A stretch of DNA of 64,000 bases, taken from positions 1 to 64,000 of the forward strand of contig CAJFSY010000008.1 in the NCBI GenBank assembly GCA_904419785.1, given 5' to 3'. The position numbers and the translations under genes are program-made. Within the stretch, counting starts at the first letter, position 1. The number at the start of each line of letters is the position of its first letter. This document shows, one piece after another, positions 18,163 to 28,920 of this stretch. Source of the DNA: an uncultured Neglectibacter sp. (lineage in GTDB: Bacteria > Bacillota > Clostridia > Oscillospirales > Acutalibacteraceae). The notes under the pieces are model-generated. The model did no database searches. It saw only the letters and a list, made by a program, of their open reading frames with translations, and was not told the origin of the DNA.

Positions 18163-19251
18163 TCACTTTTTCGTGCCCATATAGTCGCTGGAATTTCCAG
18201 AATTACCCGAACCGTTTTTCTTCTTTTTAGCCCCCTGCTTTTTGCCGGAGTTTTTATCCTGCTTCTGCTGCTGGGGAGCGGCTGCCAACCGTTCCGCGAT
18301 CTCCTTTTGAGCCGCGGCGGGAAGAGGTTTTACGTTGGCCTCAGCCAGTTCCAAAGTGACGGCCCGCTGGGCTTCCACCTTGGCGATCATATGATTGACG
18401 CTGAAATATTTGTTCGTGACAAGGGTCTGGAGAAAACTGGTAACAGAAGAAATAACCCAGTAAAGACCCACGGCGGTAGGCATGACCCATGCCCAGTAAA
18501 CGCTGATCAAGGGCAGAACGTACATCATGCCTTTCATGCAGCCGGGCTGGTTCTGGCCGATAGTCATCTTTTGAGTGTGAGTCATATAAAATTGCAGGCC
18601 AAAGCTGGTGATCAAAGACAAAGCAGGAATCACCCACAGGAACGTCAGGAAATCAGAACCTTGAGGAGTGGCCAGCAAATCCAATCCGAAAAACTTAAAA
18701 CCGCTGGAAAAAGAACCGATTTTATCAAGATCCTCGGGAGTGAACATGGTCAAATGGTTCCGCAGGGCGTCAAAATTCCGAATGATGTCCATCTCGGAAT
18801 AAATGCCGCCGGAAGTAGCGGAAGAAACCATGCCGGGAATACGGTTGATAAAATCCGTAGCGGCCTGAATCCGGTCAGAAGCAATGTGCAGGGTGTTGGA
18901 AAGAGGCATGATAACCGAATAGTAAATGCCCAGCATAATGGGCAAAGGCAGCAAAGCGGTCAAACAGCCGCCGCCGGGGTTTACTCCCTCTTTCTCATAG
19001 AGCTTCATCAGCTCTTCGTTATACTTCTGCTTGTTGTCGCCATAGCGTTTTTGCAGTTCTTTCTGTTTTTCCGAAAGCTTCGACTGGGAGGCCATGCTCC
19101 TCTGCTGCTTAATGGAAAAGGGAAACAGAACCGCTTTGACGATAATGGTAAAGAAAATGATGGCTACACCGTAGTTTTGAAAAATAGAATATAAAAACCA
19201 CAGCAAATAGCCCAGGATGCTTCCAAAGAAATTGAAAATCGCCATCAACAT
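18163..19251 (-). CDS. yidC: Membrane protein insertase YidC/OxaA
   Basis: It inserts and folds membrane proteins, alone or with SecYEG. The product is 362 aa. The first helix is near the N-terminus without a lipobox. Then come the IIVKAVLFPFSIKQQRSM segment holding the conserved membrane-embedded arginine, a charged coiled cytoplasmic hairpin (SKLSEKQKELQKRYGDNKQKY), and the remaining helices. An unusual insertion of about 70 residues, including SATSGGIYSEMDIIRNFDAL, lies between helices 2 and 3. The C-terminal tail is Lys/Gln/Asn-rich (KQDKNSGKKQGAKKKKNG), as in ribosome-binding YidC forms. It sits between yidD and jag as in other Bacillota. Confidence 0.95.
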   Translation of the reverse strand: MLMAIFNFFGSILGYLLWFLYSIFQNYGVAIIFFTIIVKAVLFPFSIKQQRSMASQSKLSEKQKELQKRYGDNKQKYNEELMKLYEKEGVNPGGGCLTALLPLPIMLGIYYSVIMPLSNTLHIASDRIQAATDFINRIPGMVSSATSGGIYSEMDIIRNFDALRNHLTMFTPEDLDKIGSFSSGFKFFGLDLLATPQGSDFLTFLWVIPALSLITSFGLQFYMTHTQKMTIGQNQPGCMKGMMYVLPLISVYWAWVMPTAVGLYWVISSVTSFLQTLVTNKYFSVNHMIAKVEAQRAVTLELAEANVKPLPAAAQKEIAERLAAAPQQQKQDKNSGKKQGAKKKKNGSGNSGNSSDYMGTKK

Positions 19252-19272
19252 ATCAAATGTTACGCTCCTCTT

Positions 19273-19512
19273 TTAGCCCAGCTTATTCTTCTTTTCCTTT
19301 TTTTCGGGGACCGGGTCGTAACCGCCCCGGCTCCAGGGGTTGCAGCGCAAAATGCGCCAAAGGGTCAAAATTCCCCCTTTAAACGCCCCAAATCGTTCAA
19401 TAGCCTCCAGACCATACTGGGAGCAGGTGGGGATATATTTGCACATAGCGGGTTTTCGCGGCGAGATGGCGCTTCGATAAAAACGGATAAGCCACAAAAA
19501 AATCTGTTTCAA
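19273..19512 (-). CDS. yidD: Membrane protein insertion efficiency factor YidD
   Basis: It is a small membrane-associated helper of YidC. The product is 79 aa with the full family signature: [41 protein letters not shown] and [15 protein letters not shown]. The three conserved cysteines are in the positions expected. It starts with TTG at 19512 overlapping the rnpA stop (TTGA), so translation is coupled to rnpA. Confidence 0.95.
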   Translation of the reverse strand: MKQIFLWLIRFYRSAISPRKPAMCKYIPTCSQYGLEAIERFGAFKGGILTLWRILRCNPWSRGGYDPVPEKKEKKNKLG

Positions 19513-19856
19513 GGCATATCCTCCCCCAAAATCCCCGCAGCTGAAAGCTGACGCACCATTTGGAGCGCCACGTCGGTGCTTTTCACATAAGGGGTCTTGC
19601 CACGGGCCACAAATACCAGGTCAAACCCAGGACGCACCCTGCCGGCCAAGCCGCGGAAAGCTTCCCGGATCACCCGGCGGGACCGGTTGCGCAGCACAGC
19701 GTTGCCGATCTTTTTGCTTGTGGTGATGCCCACCCGCACGTTTTTGGTGCGGTTTTTCATCACATAGACCACTACAAGGGGAGTGACATAGCTTTTTCCT
19801 CTGGCGTAAAGCCGCCGGAAATCGCTGTTTCTGCAAAGCGGCACAAACTGATCCAT
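19509..19856 (-). CDS. rnpA: Ribonuclease P protein component
   Basis: It is the protein subunit of RNase P, which trims the 5' ends of tRNAs together with the rnpB RNA. I choose ATG 19856 because the mature family start is short; it gives 115 aa, the standard size, while the track's 18 extra residues are not family-like. Typical blocks are [50 protein letters not shown] (the RNR box) and [12 protein letters not shown]. It lies between rpmH and yidD. Confidence 0.95.
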   Translation of the reverse strand: MDQFVPLCRNSDFRRLYARGKSYVTPLVVVYVMKNRTKNVRVGITTSKKIGNAVLRNRSRRVIREAFRGLAGRVRPGFDLVFVARGKTPYVKSTDVALQMVRQLSAAGILGEDMP

Positions 19857-19945
19857 CGAAAAAAGCCACCACCCTTCCGCGCCAGGTCCTTCATAAAAAA
19901 ACACAAACAAAGAAAGGCCACGCTAAGGTGACCTTTGAAGCGTCA

Positions 19946-20080
19946 TCAATAAGTAAGACGCGCTCTGCCTTTTGCCCTGCGGCGTGCAAGTACCTTGCGA
20001 CCGTTTCTGTCAGACATTCTCTTCCGGAACCCATGCTCCTTCTTTCTGTGGAGCTTCTTGGGCTGATACGTTCTCAGCAT
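19946..20080 (-). CDS. rpmH: 50S ribosomal protein L34
   Basis: This 44-codon gene is absent from the supplied track. The minus strand translates as [20 protein letters not shown]... ending in GRARLTY, the L34 sequence. GGAGGG lies about 10 bases upstream of the ATG. It is first in the rpmH-rnpA-yidD-yidC-jag operon and has a strong promoter at 20124-20153. Confidence 0.97.
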   Translation of the reverse strand: MLRTYQPKKLHRKKEHGFRKRMSDRNGRKVLARRRAKGRARLTY

Positions 20081-20123
20081 ATAAAAAACCCTCCTTTCGA
20101 GGTTCTATCCCTTGCGAGAAAAC

Positions 20124-20153
20124 ATTATACCTTAAAGCCTGCGCTTATGTCAA
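20124..20153 (-). promoter_or_regulatory. rpmH operon promoter
   Basis: Perfect TTGACA and TATAAT separated by 18 bases on the minus strand, about 45 bases from the rpmH start. Confidence 0.85.
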
Positions 20154-20327
20154 CACCATTTTTACAAGGTTTTTCGGGCAAAAGAAAGATTTTTTTCCGA
20201 CCCCTTTCTAAAAAGTTGTTCTTTAAAGGGCAACAAACAGCAGATTTTCAAGGATTAATGAAAAACACCACAAGGTCTTGTGCTTTTTTATGAGAGGTGT
20301 AAGACCTGGAAAAAGGGGGAAAAAAAT

Positions 20328-20356
20328 TTGAAAAAAATCGGGAACTATGATATACT
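20328..20356 (+). promoter_or_regulatory. dnaA promoter
   Basis: TTGAAA, 17-base spacer, TATACT, with the -10 box about 107 bases before the dnaA start. The rpmH-dnaA gap (20081-20462) holds these two divergent promoters. I see no perfect DnaA boxes in it. Confidence 0.7.
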
Positions 20357-20462
20357 TTCAGCTGAGTATCGTCCTTTTGAGAGAATGCCCCAAAAGGACG
20401 AAGTTTGGGAAATGAAGCGGGACAGCCCGCAAAAGATTGCGTTTACTTGGAGGGGAATCAAT

Positions 20463-21785
20463 TTGGATTCATTCGATCAGGCTTGGGAGCTCATCTGCCA
20501 GTTTTGCAAATCAAATATCACGGAGGTGGCCTACAACACCTGGTTCAGCCGTTTGAAACCGGTAAGTCTGGATTTTGACCGGGCTACGGCCATCATCGAG
20601 GCCCCCAACGAGTTTCACAAGCAAACGCTTCTGCGGTGTTACAGCGACCTTTTGCGGGAGGCTTTCGAAAATGTGTTCGGCGGCGGGATCTCCTTTCAGA
20701 TCTGCGTCCACGAAGAACTAAAAGTCCAACAGCAGCAACAGCCCCAGGAAGACACCATGGACCAGGACGACTATGAGCTGAACTTCGACACGTTCGTGGT
20801 AGGACCTTCCAACCGGTTTGCCCACGCGGCCTGCCAGGCCGTGGCGGCCAAGCCTGCCTTGCTGTATAACCCGCTGTTTATCTATGGAAGCTCGGGATTG
20901 GGAAAGACACACTTGCTCAACGCTGTGGCCAAGGAGTTCAAAAAGAATTTTCCAGACCGCTCCGTGATCTACATCAAGTGCGAAGATTTTACAAACGAGA
21001 TCATTGAGGCCATCTCCCGGGGTACTACAGCGGCCTTCCGGGAAAAATACCGCAGAGCCGACTTGTTCCTGGTGGACGATATCCAGTTTATCGCCGGAAA
21101 GAACTCCACCCAGGAAGAGTTCTTCCATACCTTTAATACGCTTTACGAAGCAAAAAAGCAGATCGTGCTCACATCAGACCGTCCGCCCCGTGACATCGCC
21201 ACGCTGGAGGACCGTTTGAAAACACGGTTTGAATGGGGCCTTACCGCCGATGTGCAAGCTCCCGATTTTGAGACGCGCATCGCCATCATCGCCCGGAAAG
21301 CCGAGAGCCTGCATCTGGACATCCCAGAATCGGTGTGCGAATATATCGCAAACAAATTAAAGAGCAACATCCGCCAGCTGGAAGGCGCCGTGAAAAAACT
21401 GCGGGCCTACCATCTGCTGGAAAACAAGCCCATCAACATTGCCACAGCCCAGGCGGCTATCAGCGATATCATCAACAACAGCCAGCCTACTCCCGTTACC
21501 GTGGACAAGATCATTGAGGAAGTGGCCCGCACCTATGGGGGCATCACTCCCGACGATATCCGCTCGCAAAAGCGCAACGCCAATATCTCCAAAGCGCGGC
21601 AGGTCTCCATGTACATCGTGCGGGAGATCACTCAAATGTCCATGGTGGAGATCGGCCAGACTTTCGGCGGGCGGGACCACTCTACAGTGGTATACGCCGT
21701 GCGCCAGGTGGAGAAGGACCTGAAAAAGGACCCCCACACCAAAGCCATGGTGGACGATATCATTAAGAACATCCGGGACCGTTGA
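20463..21785 (+). CDS. dnaA: Chromosomal replication initiator protein DnaA
   Basis: DnaA is the AAA+ initiator that binds DnaA boxes, melts oriC and loads the helicase. The start is TTG at 20463 with GGAGGGG 7 bases upstream; the track's 61 extra N-terminal residues are not DnaA-like. It is 440 aa. Domain I is residues 1-80 (WELICQFCKSNITEVAYNTWF), followed by a Gln-rich linker (VQQQQQPQED). The AAA+ core has Walker A GSSGLGKTH at about 141-149, Walker B LFLVDDIQF near 200, and the sensor/arginine region NIRQLEGAVKKLRAY. Domain IV HTH is at about 375-440 with the box-binding signature GGRDHSTVVYAV. Confidence 0.97.
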   Translation: MDSFDQAWELICQFCKSNITEVAYNTWFSRLKPVSLDFDRATAIIEAPNEFHKQTLLRCYSDLLREAFENVFGGGISFQICVHEELKVQQQQQPQEDTMDQDDYELNFDTFVVGPSNRFAHAACQAVAAKPALLYNPLFIYGSSGLGKTHLLNAVAKEFKKNFPDRSVIYIKCEDFTNEIIEAISRGTTAAFREKYRRADLFLVDDIQFIAGKNSTQEEFFHTFNTLYEAKKQIVLTSDRPPRDIATLEDRLKTRFEWGLTADVQAPDFETRIAIIARKAESLHLDIPESVCEYIANKLKSNIRQLEGAVKKLRAYHLLENKPINIATAQAAISDIINNSQPTPVTVDKIIEEVARTYGGITPDDIRSQKRNANISKARQVSMYIVREITQMSMVEIGQTFGGRDHSTVVYAVRQVEKDLKKDPHTKAMVDDIIKNIRDR

Positions 21786-22218
21786 GTCCCCAGCTTTTTG
21801 GAACCTGAAAAGGATTGGAACAGTCGGCGGTTCCCCCGCTGGTCTCCCCCGCAGCTTCGGGAGGGGGCCGGCGGGGGATTCCGGGAGCTTTTTTCCCTTT
21901 TTCCGGGCCATGTATTTTGGTCCGGAACGCTCTGTTCCATATTTTTTTTAGCCAAAAAGTTTTCCACACTTTCTTTCACATTCCCTCCACATGAATTCAC
22001 ACGCTGTTGAATGTGAAAAACTTTTTTCTCCGCCTCCACGGTTTCTCCACAGGAGGTTTTGAAAAACTTTCCAGGCAAAAAATCAAGCCGGCTGTGGGTT
22101 TCCAAAACTTTTCCACAAATTCACAGCCCCTACTACTACTTCTAAATCTAAGATATAAAAGAAAGGATAAAAAGGCCGGGCTCGGTTCTAGCCCTCCCCC
22201 GGCCGGAAAGGGATCCCT
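21786..22218. other. oriC: Chromosomal replication origin oriC (dnaA-dnaN intergenic)
   Basis: The 433-base gap has perfect DnaA boxes TTTTCCACA at 21960-21968 and 22109-22117, a near box TTCTCCACA at 22043-22051 and several TCACA/TGTGAAAA half-matches. The right end reads TTTTCCACA, AATTCACAG, CCCC, TACTACTACT, then TCTAAATCTAAGATATAAAAG. That is box, box, GC cluster, DnaA-trio repeats, AT-rich unwinding site, the same order as the B. subtilis basal unwinding element. The left part has a GC-rich hairpin with TTTTTTCCC that probably ends dnaA transcription. Role is inferred from position and motif order. Confidence 0.88.
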
Positions 22219-23322
22219 ATGAAATTCACAGTGAACAAAAGCGACATTACCGAAGCCGTTGGGAATATCCAGCGGGCCGTTTCCACAAAAACATCCATCC
22301 CGGCTTTGGAAGGCATCCTTCTGGGGGCTGGTGACCAAGGTTTAGAGCTGTGCGCTTACGATCTAGAATTAGGGATCACCACTGTGATCCCCGCCCAAGT
22401 GGCTGAACCGGGCAAAGCTGTGCTGAGCGCCAAGATATTCTCCGATATCGTCCGGAGAACTCCCGCTGAGACCATCACCATCACAGTGGATGAGAAAAAT
22501 ATGGCCAGTTTAGAGAGCGGTTACAGCCGGTTCTCTATTATCGGCATTCCCGCGGAAGAATTTCCCGAACTGCCCAAACTGACAGATTCCACCCAGTTTT
22601 CCATGGCATCCAGCGTGCTGAAAAGCATGATCCGCCAAACTTTGTTCGCCATAGCTGAAAGCGACGCAAAACCCATCCATCAGGGAAGCTTATTCAACTT
22701 GGAAAACGGTGTGCTGGACGTGGTCAGTGTAGACGGTTACCGTTTGGCCAAACGCAGCGAGCCTTTGAACTTCCAGGAAGATCTGAATTTCGTGGTGCCC
22801 GGCAAAACGCTCAGCGAGATTTTAAAGCTTTTGAAAGACAGCGATGACCCGGTAGAAATTTCCGCCGGGAGAAGGCATATCCTTTTTAAGATCGATAACT
22901 ACACTGTGATTTCCAGCCTGCTGGAAGGGGAATTCCTCAATTATAAGGCGGCCATCCCCCCGGACAGCCAGACGGAAGTAGTTTTAAAGACCCGGGAAGC
23001 CATCGACAGCGTAGAACGGGTGTCTCTGCTGATCACCGACCGGCTGAAAAGCCCTGTGCGGTGTGTTTTTTCCGATAACGAAGTGAAAATGAACTGCACC
23101 ACTTCCATGGGACGGGCAAGCGACCAGATCGATGTGGAAATGATCGGGCAGGATGTAGAGATCGGCTTTAACAACCGCTATCTGCTGGAAGCCTTGCGGA
23201 ATACCGAGTGCGACGAGGTAAAAATCCAGCTGGGCGGACCTTTGAGCCCCATGAAAGTTGTGCCGAAAGAAGGAGACAGCTTCCTGTTTTTGGTACTGCC
23301 CGTGCGGTTGAAGAGCGAATAA
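22219..23322 (+). CDS. dnaN: DNA polymerase III subunit beta (sliding clamp)
   Basis: It forms the dimeric ring that tethers DNA polymerase III and many repair proteins to DNA. The product is 367 aa, the normal size for three clamp domains of about 120 residues. It starts MKFTVNKSDITEAVGNIQRAV, contains VDGYRLAKR in the middle domain, and ends in the family pattern MKVVPKEGDSFLFLVLPVRL. GGAAAGGGA precedes the ATG. It follows oriC directly. Confidence 0.97.
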   Translation: MKFTVNKSDITEAVGNIQRAVSTKTSIPALEGILLGAGDQGLELCAYDLELGITTVIPAQVAEPGKAVLSAKIFSDIVRRTPAETITITVDEKNMASLESGYSRFSIIGIPAEEFPELPKLTDSTQFSMASSVLKSMIRQTLFAIAESDAKPIHQGSLFNLENGVLDVVSVDGYRLAKRSEPLNFQEDLNFVVPGKTLSEILKLLKDSDDPVEISAGRRHILFKIDNYTVISSLLEGEFLNYKAAIPPDSQTEVVLKTREAIDSVERVSLLITDRLKSPVRCVFSDNEVKMNCTTSMGRASDQIDVEMIGQDVEIGFNNRYLLEALRNTECDEVKIQLGGPLSPMKVVPKEGDSFLFLVLPVRLKSE

Positions 23323-23332
23323 GGAGCGGCTT

Positions 23333-23548
23333 ATGGAACAAATACCCATTACAACAGAATTTATTCGGCTGGATTCTTTTCTTAAACTTACCGGCATGGT
23401 GGACACCGGCGGCCAGGCAAAAGTGATGATCCAGGAAGGCCAGGTCAAAGTCAACGGGGAAGTCTGCACCATGCGGGGCAAAAAGCTTTATCCCGGCGAC
23501 AAAGCCTCCCTGCTGGGAAAAGAATTCCAAACAGTCCAAGGAAAGTAA
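23333..23548 (+). CDS. S4-domain RNA-binding protein (YaaA/RlbA type)
   Basis: This 71-residue protein consists of one S4 RNA-binding fold: ITTEFIRLDSFLKLTGMVDTGGQAKVMIQEGQVKVNGEVCTMRGKKLYPGD. This is the small S4 protein always found between dnaN and recF in Bacillota (YaaA/RlbA in B. subtilis). It is thought to act in ribosome assembly. It is 10 bases from both dnaN and recF, so all are in one operon. Confidence 0.92.
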   Translation: MEQIPITTEFIRLDSFLKLTGMVDTGGQAKVMIQEGQVKVNGEVCTMRGKKLYPGDKASLLGKEFQTVQGK

Positions 23549-23558
23549 GGGTCGCGCC

Positions 23559-24695
23559 ATGATCGTCACCCGCCTGGCCTACGAGGGCTTTCGGAATTTG
23601 AAAGACAACGCCATACAGCCCTGTGAGGGCGTCAATGTGATCTACGGCGACAATGCCCAGGGCAAAACCAACCTTTTGGAAGGTCTTTGGCTCTTTACGG
23701 GAGGCCACTCTTTCAGGGGAGCGAAAGACACAGAACTGCCCCGGCTGGACCCAGCTACCGGAGAAAACAGCCCCATCGCTTCCCTTTCCCTGGATTTTTT
23801 CAGTGAAGGAAGGGAACAAACCGCTGTGCTGCGCCTGGAAAACGGCCGTCGCAGCTCGGTGATCAACGGGGTGAAGAAAAAAACAGGCTCTGCCTTGGTG
23901 GGCAAAGTCTGCGCGGTGATCTTTTCCCCGGAGCACCTGCTTTTGATAAAGCAAGGGCCTTCCCGTCGAAGGGGATTTTTGGATGGCGCTTTGTGCCAGC
24001 TGCGCCCCACCTATGCTTCCACCCTGCATGTGTATCACCGGGCGCTGGCCCAGCGAAACGCTTTGCTGAAAGATATCGGCCGTTTCCCGGAACTCCACGA
24101 CACTTTGGAAGTTTGGGACGCCAGGCTTTCAAAGCTTGGGGTAGCCGTTATGGAAGAACGGCGGCGGTACGTAGAGAATGTAGCTCCCAGAGCGGCGGAA
24201 GTGTACCAAGGCATTTCCCGGGGAAAGGAAGCTTTGTCCCTAACTTACGCTCCCTCTCCCAAACCTCCGGCAGCAGAGTGCTCTACCGAAGAATGGGAGG
24301 AAGCGTTCCGGGAAGAACTGCGCCGAGCTGAAAAAAGCGATATCCGGTCGGGGTTCACTTCTGTAGGGCCTCACCGGGACGATCTGGAAATTTCCCTTTC
24401 CGGCTTGTCCGCCAGGATGTACGGTTCCCAGGGACAGCAGCGCAGCACCGTGTTGGCTTTGAAACTGGCAGAAGCCCAGACGCTTTCAGAACTTTCCGGG
24501 GAAACACCCATCGTTCTGCTGGACGATGTGATGAGTGAACTGGACCAAAGCCGGCAGGATTATTTGCTGAACCATCTTCATGGACGGCAGGTGTTCGTCA
24601 CTTGCTGCAGCCCGGAAACAGTCAGTTTGCAAGAAACAGGGAAACGGTTCCGTGTAGAAGCCGGAGAAGTGTTCGAGGAAACTGTGGGAGAGTGA
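23559..24695 (+). CDS. recF: DNA replication and repair protein RecF
   Basis: It is an SMC-like ATPase that loads RecA at gaps through RecO and RecR. The product is 378 aa. Walker A is NVIYGDNAQGKTNLLEGLWL (residues 27-46). The ABC signature region is YGSQGQQRSTVLALKLAEA and Walker B is PIVLLDDVMSELD. The middle part, QGPSRRRGFLDGALCQLRP, is typical of RecF. It follows the S4 gene in the dnaA-gyr operon. Confidence 0.96.
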   Translation: MIVTRLAYEGFRNLKDNAIQPCEGVNVIYGDNAQGKTNLLEGLWLFTGGHSFRGAKDTELPRLDPATGENSPIASLSLDFFSEGREQTAVLRLENGRRSSVINGVKKKTGSALVGKVCAVIFSPEHLLLIKQGPSRRRGFLDGALCQLRPTYASTLHVYHRALAQRNALLKDIGRFPELHDTLEVWDARLSKLGVAVMEERRRYVENVAPRAAEVYQGISRGKEALSLTYAPSPKPPAAECSTEEWEEAFREELRRAEKSDIRSGFTSVGPHRDDLEISLSGLSARMYGSQGQQRSTVLALKLAEAQTLSELSGETPIVLLDDVMSELDQSRQDYLLNHLHGRQVFVTCCSPETVSLQETGKRFRVEAGEVFEETVGE

Positions 24696-24747
24696 TCGTA
24701 ACAAAAACGCCCCTCGCCGGAAAAATTTGAGGGCTTTGGAGGTTATC

Positions 24748-25023
24748 ATGTACTTGCACTTGGGACAAGATACCATTGTGAACGAACGGGAGATCATAGG
24801 CGTGTTCGATATGGACAATTCTACGATCTCCCGGCACACCCGGGAGTTTCTTTCCAAGGCCCAACGGGAAGGACGGGTAGTAAACGTTTCGATGGAACTG
24901 CCAAAGTCTTTTATCGTGTGCCGATCAAACGGACGGGAGACCGTTTATATCTCCCAGATCTCCACCGCTACCCTGCTGCGCCGGGCATCCGGCAAGCCGG
25001 GGGCTGTTTTGGGCGGTTGGTGA
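24748..25023 (+). CDS. remB: RemB/YaaB-like DUF370 regulator
   Basis: I use ATG 24748 (GGAGG upstream), 91 aa; the track's TTG start adds 7 residues. The N-terminal half, MYLHLGQDTIVNEREIIGVFDMDN, matches the extracellular-matrix regulator RemA/RemB family (YaaB), located between recF and gyrB in B. subtilis. RemB is a DNA-binding or scaffold-like small protein affecting biofilm genes in Bacillus; in this organism its targets are unknown. The C-terminal ASGKPGAVLGGW is a short flexible tail. Confidence 0.85.
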   Translation: MYLHLGQDTIVNEREIIGVFDMDNSTISRHTREFLSKAQREGRVVNVSMELPKSFIVCRSNGRETVYISQISTATLLRRASGKPGAVLGGW

Positions 25024-25057
25024 GTTTTTTAGATTTATGGGAAAGGCTGGTATCGTT

Positions 25058-26041
25058 ATGCAGTATTTTGGAGTACCCACATGCCCCTATTGCAAAAAAA
25101 GGGTCAATTTGATCCGCACCTGGTCTTTAAAGCGCCAGGGCGAGTATCAATGCCCCCGGTGCGGCGGCATTTCCAACATCTTTTTGTCCCCGCTGGTGTA
25201 TGTGTTCGCTTTGTTGGCGGTATTTTCCGGCGGCGCGGTGTATTTCTTCCACAAGTTCATTTTGGATGACGTAGGGCTTACCACCTGTTTGCAGGTGCTT
25301 ATCCCCTTTGTGTTGTTTTTCCTGCTGAGCTTGTTCATGGTTTATTTGGCCAAACCTGTCATCAAACGCGTATCACGGGAAGAGAACGGCAAGAAAAAGC
25401 AGGGCCGCCCCACAGGAGTGGAAGGCCGCCGCTCTTCGGGCAGTTCAGGGCAGACCGGGCAAATTTACGTCGATCAGGAGGACTATCTGCCTCAAAAGGA
25501 TTACCGCACAGGGCCTTTGCCCCAAAGCAGGCCTGTGAACGCTCCCGCGCCACAGGCGGTAAGGGGGAACGTCCAGCCTACAGCGGTGCTTCCTCAGGAG
25601 CCCCGGCGGAATCCCGCTTCTTCTGTTCAGCGGCGGCAGTCATTGCAAAATACCGCCCAGCAGAGACCGGTGCGCCAGCCCGCCTCCTCGCAGAATCCCC
25701 AGGCTCAGGGACGTGTGCCCGCAGCCCGGCAGCAAGCTGCCTCACCGGCCCAGCCAGCCAGGTCTGTTTCCCGGGCCTCTCAGCAGGCGACATCCTCTCC
25801 TGCTATGTCCCAGCGCCAGTCCCCGGCGGCTTGGCCCCAAGTCCAGCAGCCTGTTTCCCGCCAGCCCATGCCCAGCGCTCATGGAGGTTCTACCCAGGAG
25901 CCCCGGCGGGCGTCTCATGTGGTCAGCAGCGTAGAGTTCCCCAGAGTGGACAGCGACTTTTTCGCCAAATACGACGACCCCTCTTATGTGGAGCGCCGTT
26001 TGAAAGAGCTTCAGTCTAAGGATGGGAACGATTCCAAATAA
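25058..26041 (+). CDS. Zinc-ribbon membrane protein with long Pro/Gln-rich tail
   Basis: I do not recognise this protein as a named family. ATG 25058 is favoured (GGGAAAGG upstream), 327 aa; the track ATG at 25037 has no ribosome site. Residues 8-40 have two CxxC knuckles (CPYCKKR and CPRCGG), a zinc ribbon. Two hydrophobic helices follow (SPLVYVFALLAVFSGGAVYFF; LQVLIPFVLFFLLSLFMVYL). From residue 110 to 280 the chain is disordered and rich in Gln, Pro, Ala, Ser and Arg. The last 35 residues (VVSSVEFPRVDSDFFAKYDDPSYVERRLKEL) look folded again. It lies between remB and gyrB, where the position is usually empty. Confidence 0.7.
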   Translation: MQYFGVPTCPYCKKRVNLIRTWSLKRQGEYQCPRCGGISNIFLSPLVYVFALLAVFSGGAVYFFHKFILDDVGLTTCLQVLIPFVLFFLLSLFMVYLAKPVIKRVSREENGKKKQGRPTGVEGRRSSGSSGQTGQIYVDQEDYLPQKDYRTGPLPQSRPVNAPAPQAVRGNVQPTAVLPQEPRRNPASSVQRRQSLQNTAQQRPVRQPASSQNPQAQGRVPAARQQAASPAQPARSVSRASQQATSSPAMSQRQSPAAWPQVQQPVSRQPMPSAHGGSTQEPRRASHVVSSVEFPRVDSDFFAKYDDPSYVERRLKELQSKDGNDSK

Positions 26042-26065
26042 GGGCAGCCAAAAGCCAGCTTTCCG

Positions 26066-26106
26066 CCCGGAAAACCTCGAAAAAGCGGGGTTTCCGGGTT
26101 TTCTTT
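26066..26106 (+). terminator. Intrinsic terminator before gyrB
   Basis: CCCGGAAAACC ... GGGGTTTCCGGG followed by TTTTCTTTT. It separates the recF-side genes from the gyrB transcript. Confidence 0.8.
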
Positions 26107-26131
26107 TCCAAGGTTTTCGAAGCTTTTTATG

Positions 26132-26160
26132 TTTACAACAAACGGAAAATCTGATATACT
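26132..26160 (+). promoter_or_regulatory. gyrB promoter
   Basis: TTTACA, 17-base spacer, TATACT, about 120 bases before gyrB. The leader contains a GC-rich hairpin (GCCCCC.../...GGGGGC, about 26212-26254) whose role is unclear. Confidence 0.7.
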
Positions 26161-26268
26161 AATAAATAGCTATAAATTGATTTTTTTATGTCAGTGCAGG
26201 GTAATTCACAAGCCCCCAAGCCCCCTAGGATCGTCCCTTTCGGGTGTGGGGGCGGGCGTTTCCTTTAG

Positions 26269-28266
<1,998 letters not shown>

Positions 28267-28357
28267 CCGCCCCAACCGGGAGGTTCTCCACGGATTTTGA
28301 AAAGCCTGTGGAAATGTCTCCACCCAGTTTAAGATTACATTCGCAAAGGAAATTCCT

Positions 28358-28864
28358 ATGGCATCCTTTCAATTTTCCTATACGTTGACACAGCAGGAAG
28401 TCTACGACGGCCTGCGGCTCTCTGGGGTGTATAAGCAGAGCGGCAAACGGGCTATCATCGAATCCGTGCTGCTGGGCGTGTTTTTCCTGTTTTTCCTCGT
28501 TTCTTTCCTGCTGGAATGGGACGCTTTCGATTTGGGCATGACACTGGTCGCCGGCGTGGTGATTCTAGTGCTGAACCTGGTGCCCAGGCTGGATATGAAG
28601 CGCAAAGCGAAACAGGGGCTGCGTGACGTGAAACTGCGGCTTTACGCCAAAAAAGCGTATATCGATACAAAAGCCGGAAGCCAGTCCATCGATTTGGACG
28701 GCTCAGCCGCCATCAAAGCGGTAAAAGGCAAGGAAGGCCAGCTGGTCACAGCCCTGCTGCCGGAAGGCGGGCTGCTCATCATCCCTGTGCGGGCCATTCC
28801 AAAAGAGATACGGGGCCAGGTGCTGAACCTTCTGCTTCAGTCCGGCCGAAACGATTCTGAATAA
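28358..28864 (+). CDS. YcxB-like two-helix membrane protein
   Basis: The product is 168 aa. It has an N-terminal cytoplasmic segment, two adjacent transmembrane helices (about residues 31-48 and 55-72), and a C-terminal domain of about 85 residues reading VKLRLYAKKAYIDTKAGSQSIDL ... LLPEGGLLIIPVRAIP. This matches the pattern of the YcxB-like family: two helices followed by a small beta-rich domain ending in an IPxxxI-type strand. Function is unknown. It lies between gyrB and gyrA, an unusual interruption, with short gaps (91 and 56 bases) that allow co-transcription. Confidence 0.7.
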   Translation: MASFQFSYTLTQQEVYDGLRLSGVYKQSGKRAIIESVLLGVFFLFFLVSFLLEWDAFDLGMTLVAGVVILVLNLVPRLDMKRKAKQGLRDVKLRLYAKKAYIDTKAGSQSIDLDGSAAIKAVKGKEGQLVTALLPEGGLLIIPVRAIPKEIRGQVLNLLLQSGRNDSE

Positions 28865-28920
28865 ACCAAAGCAACTTAGGCTATCAGTTTGCCCCTGGGG
28901 CAAGAAAGGCAGTATGACCC

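Noticed and set aside
24212-24227. ATTTCCCGGGGAAA as a Noc binding site in recF
   Set aside because: It has an extra G compared with the Noc palindrome ATTTCCCGGGAAAT, so symmetry is broken; not strong enough to list.
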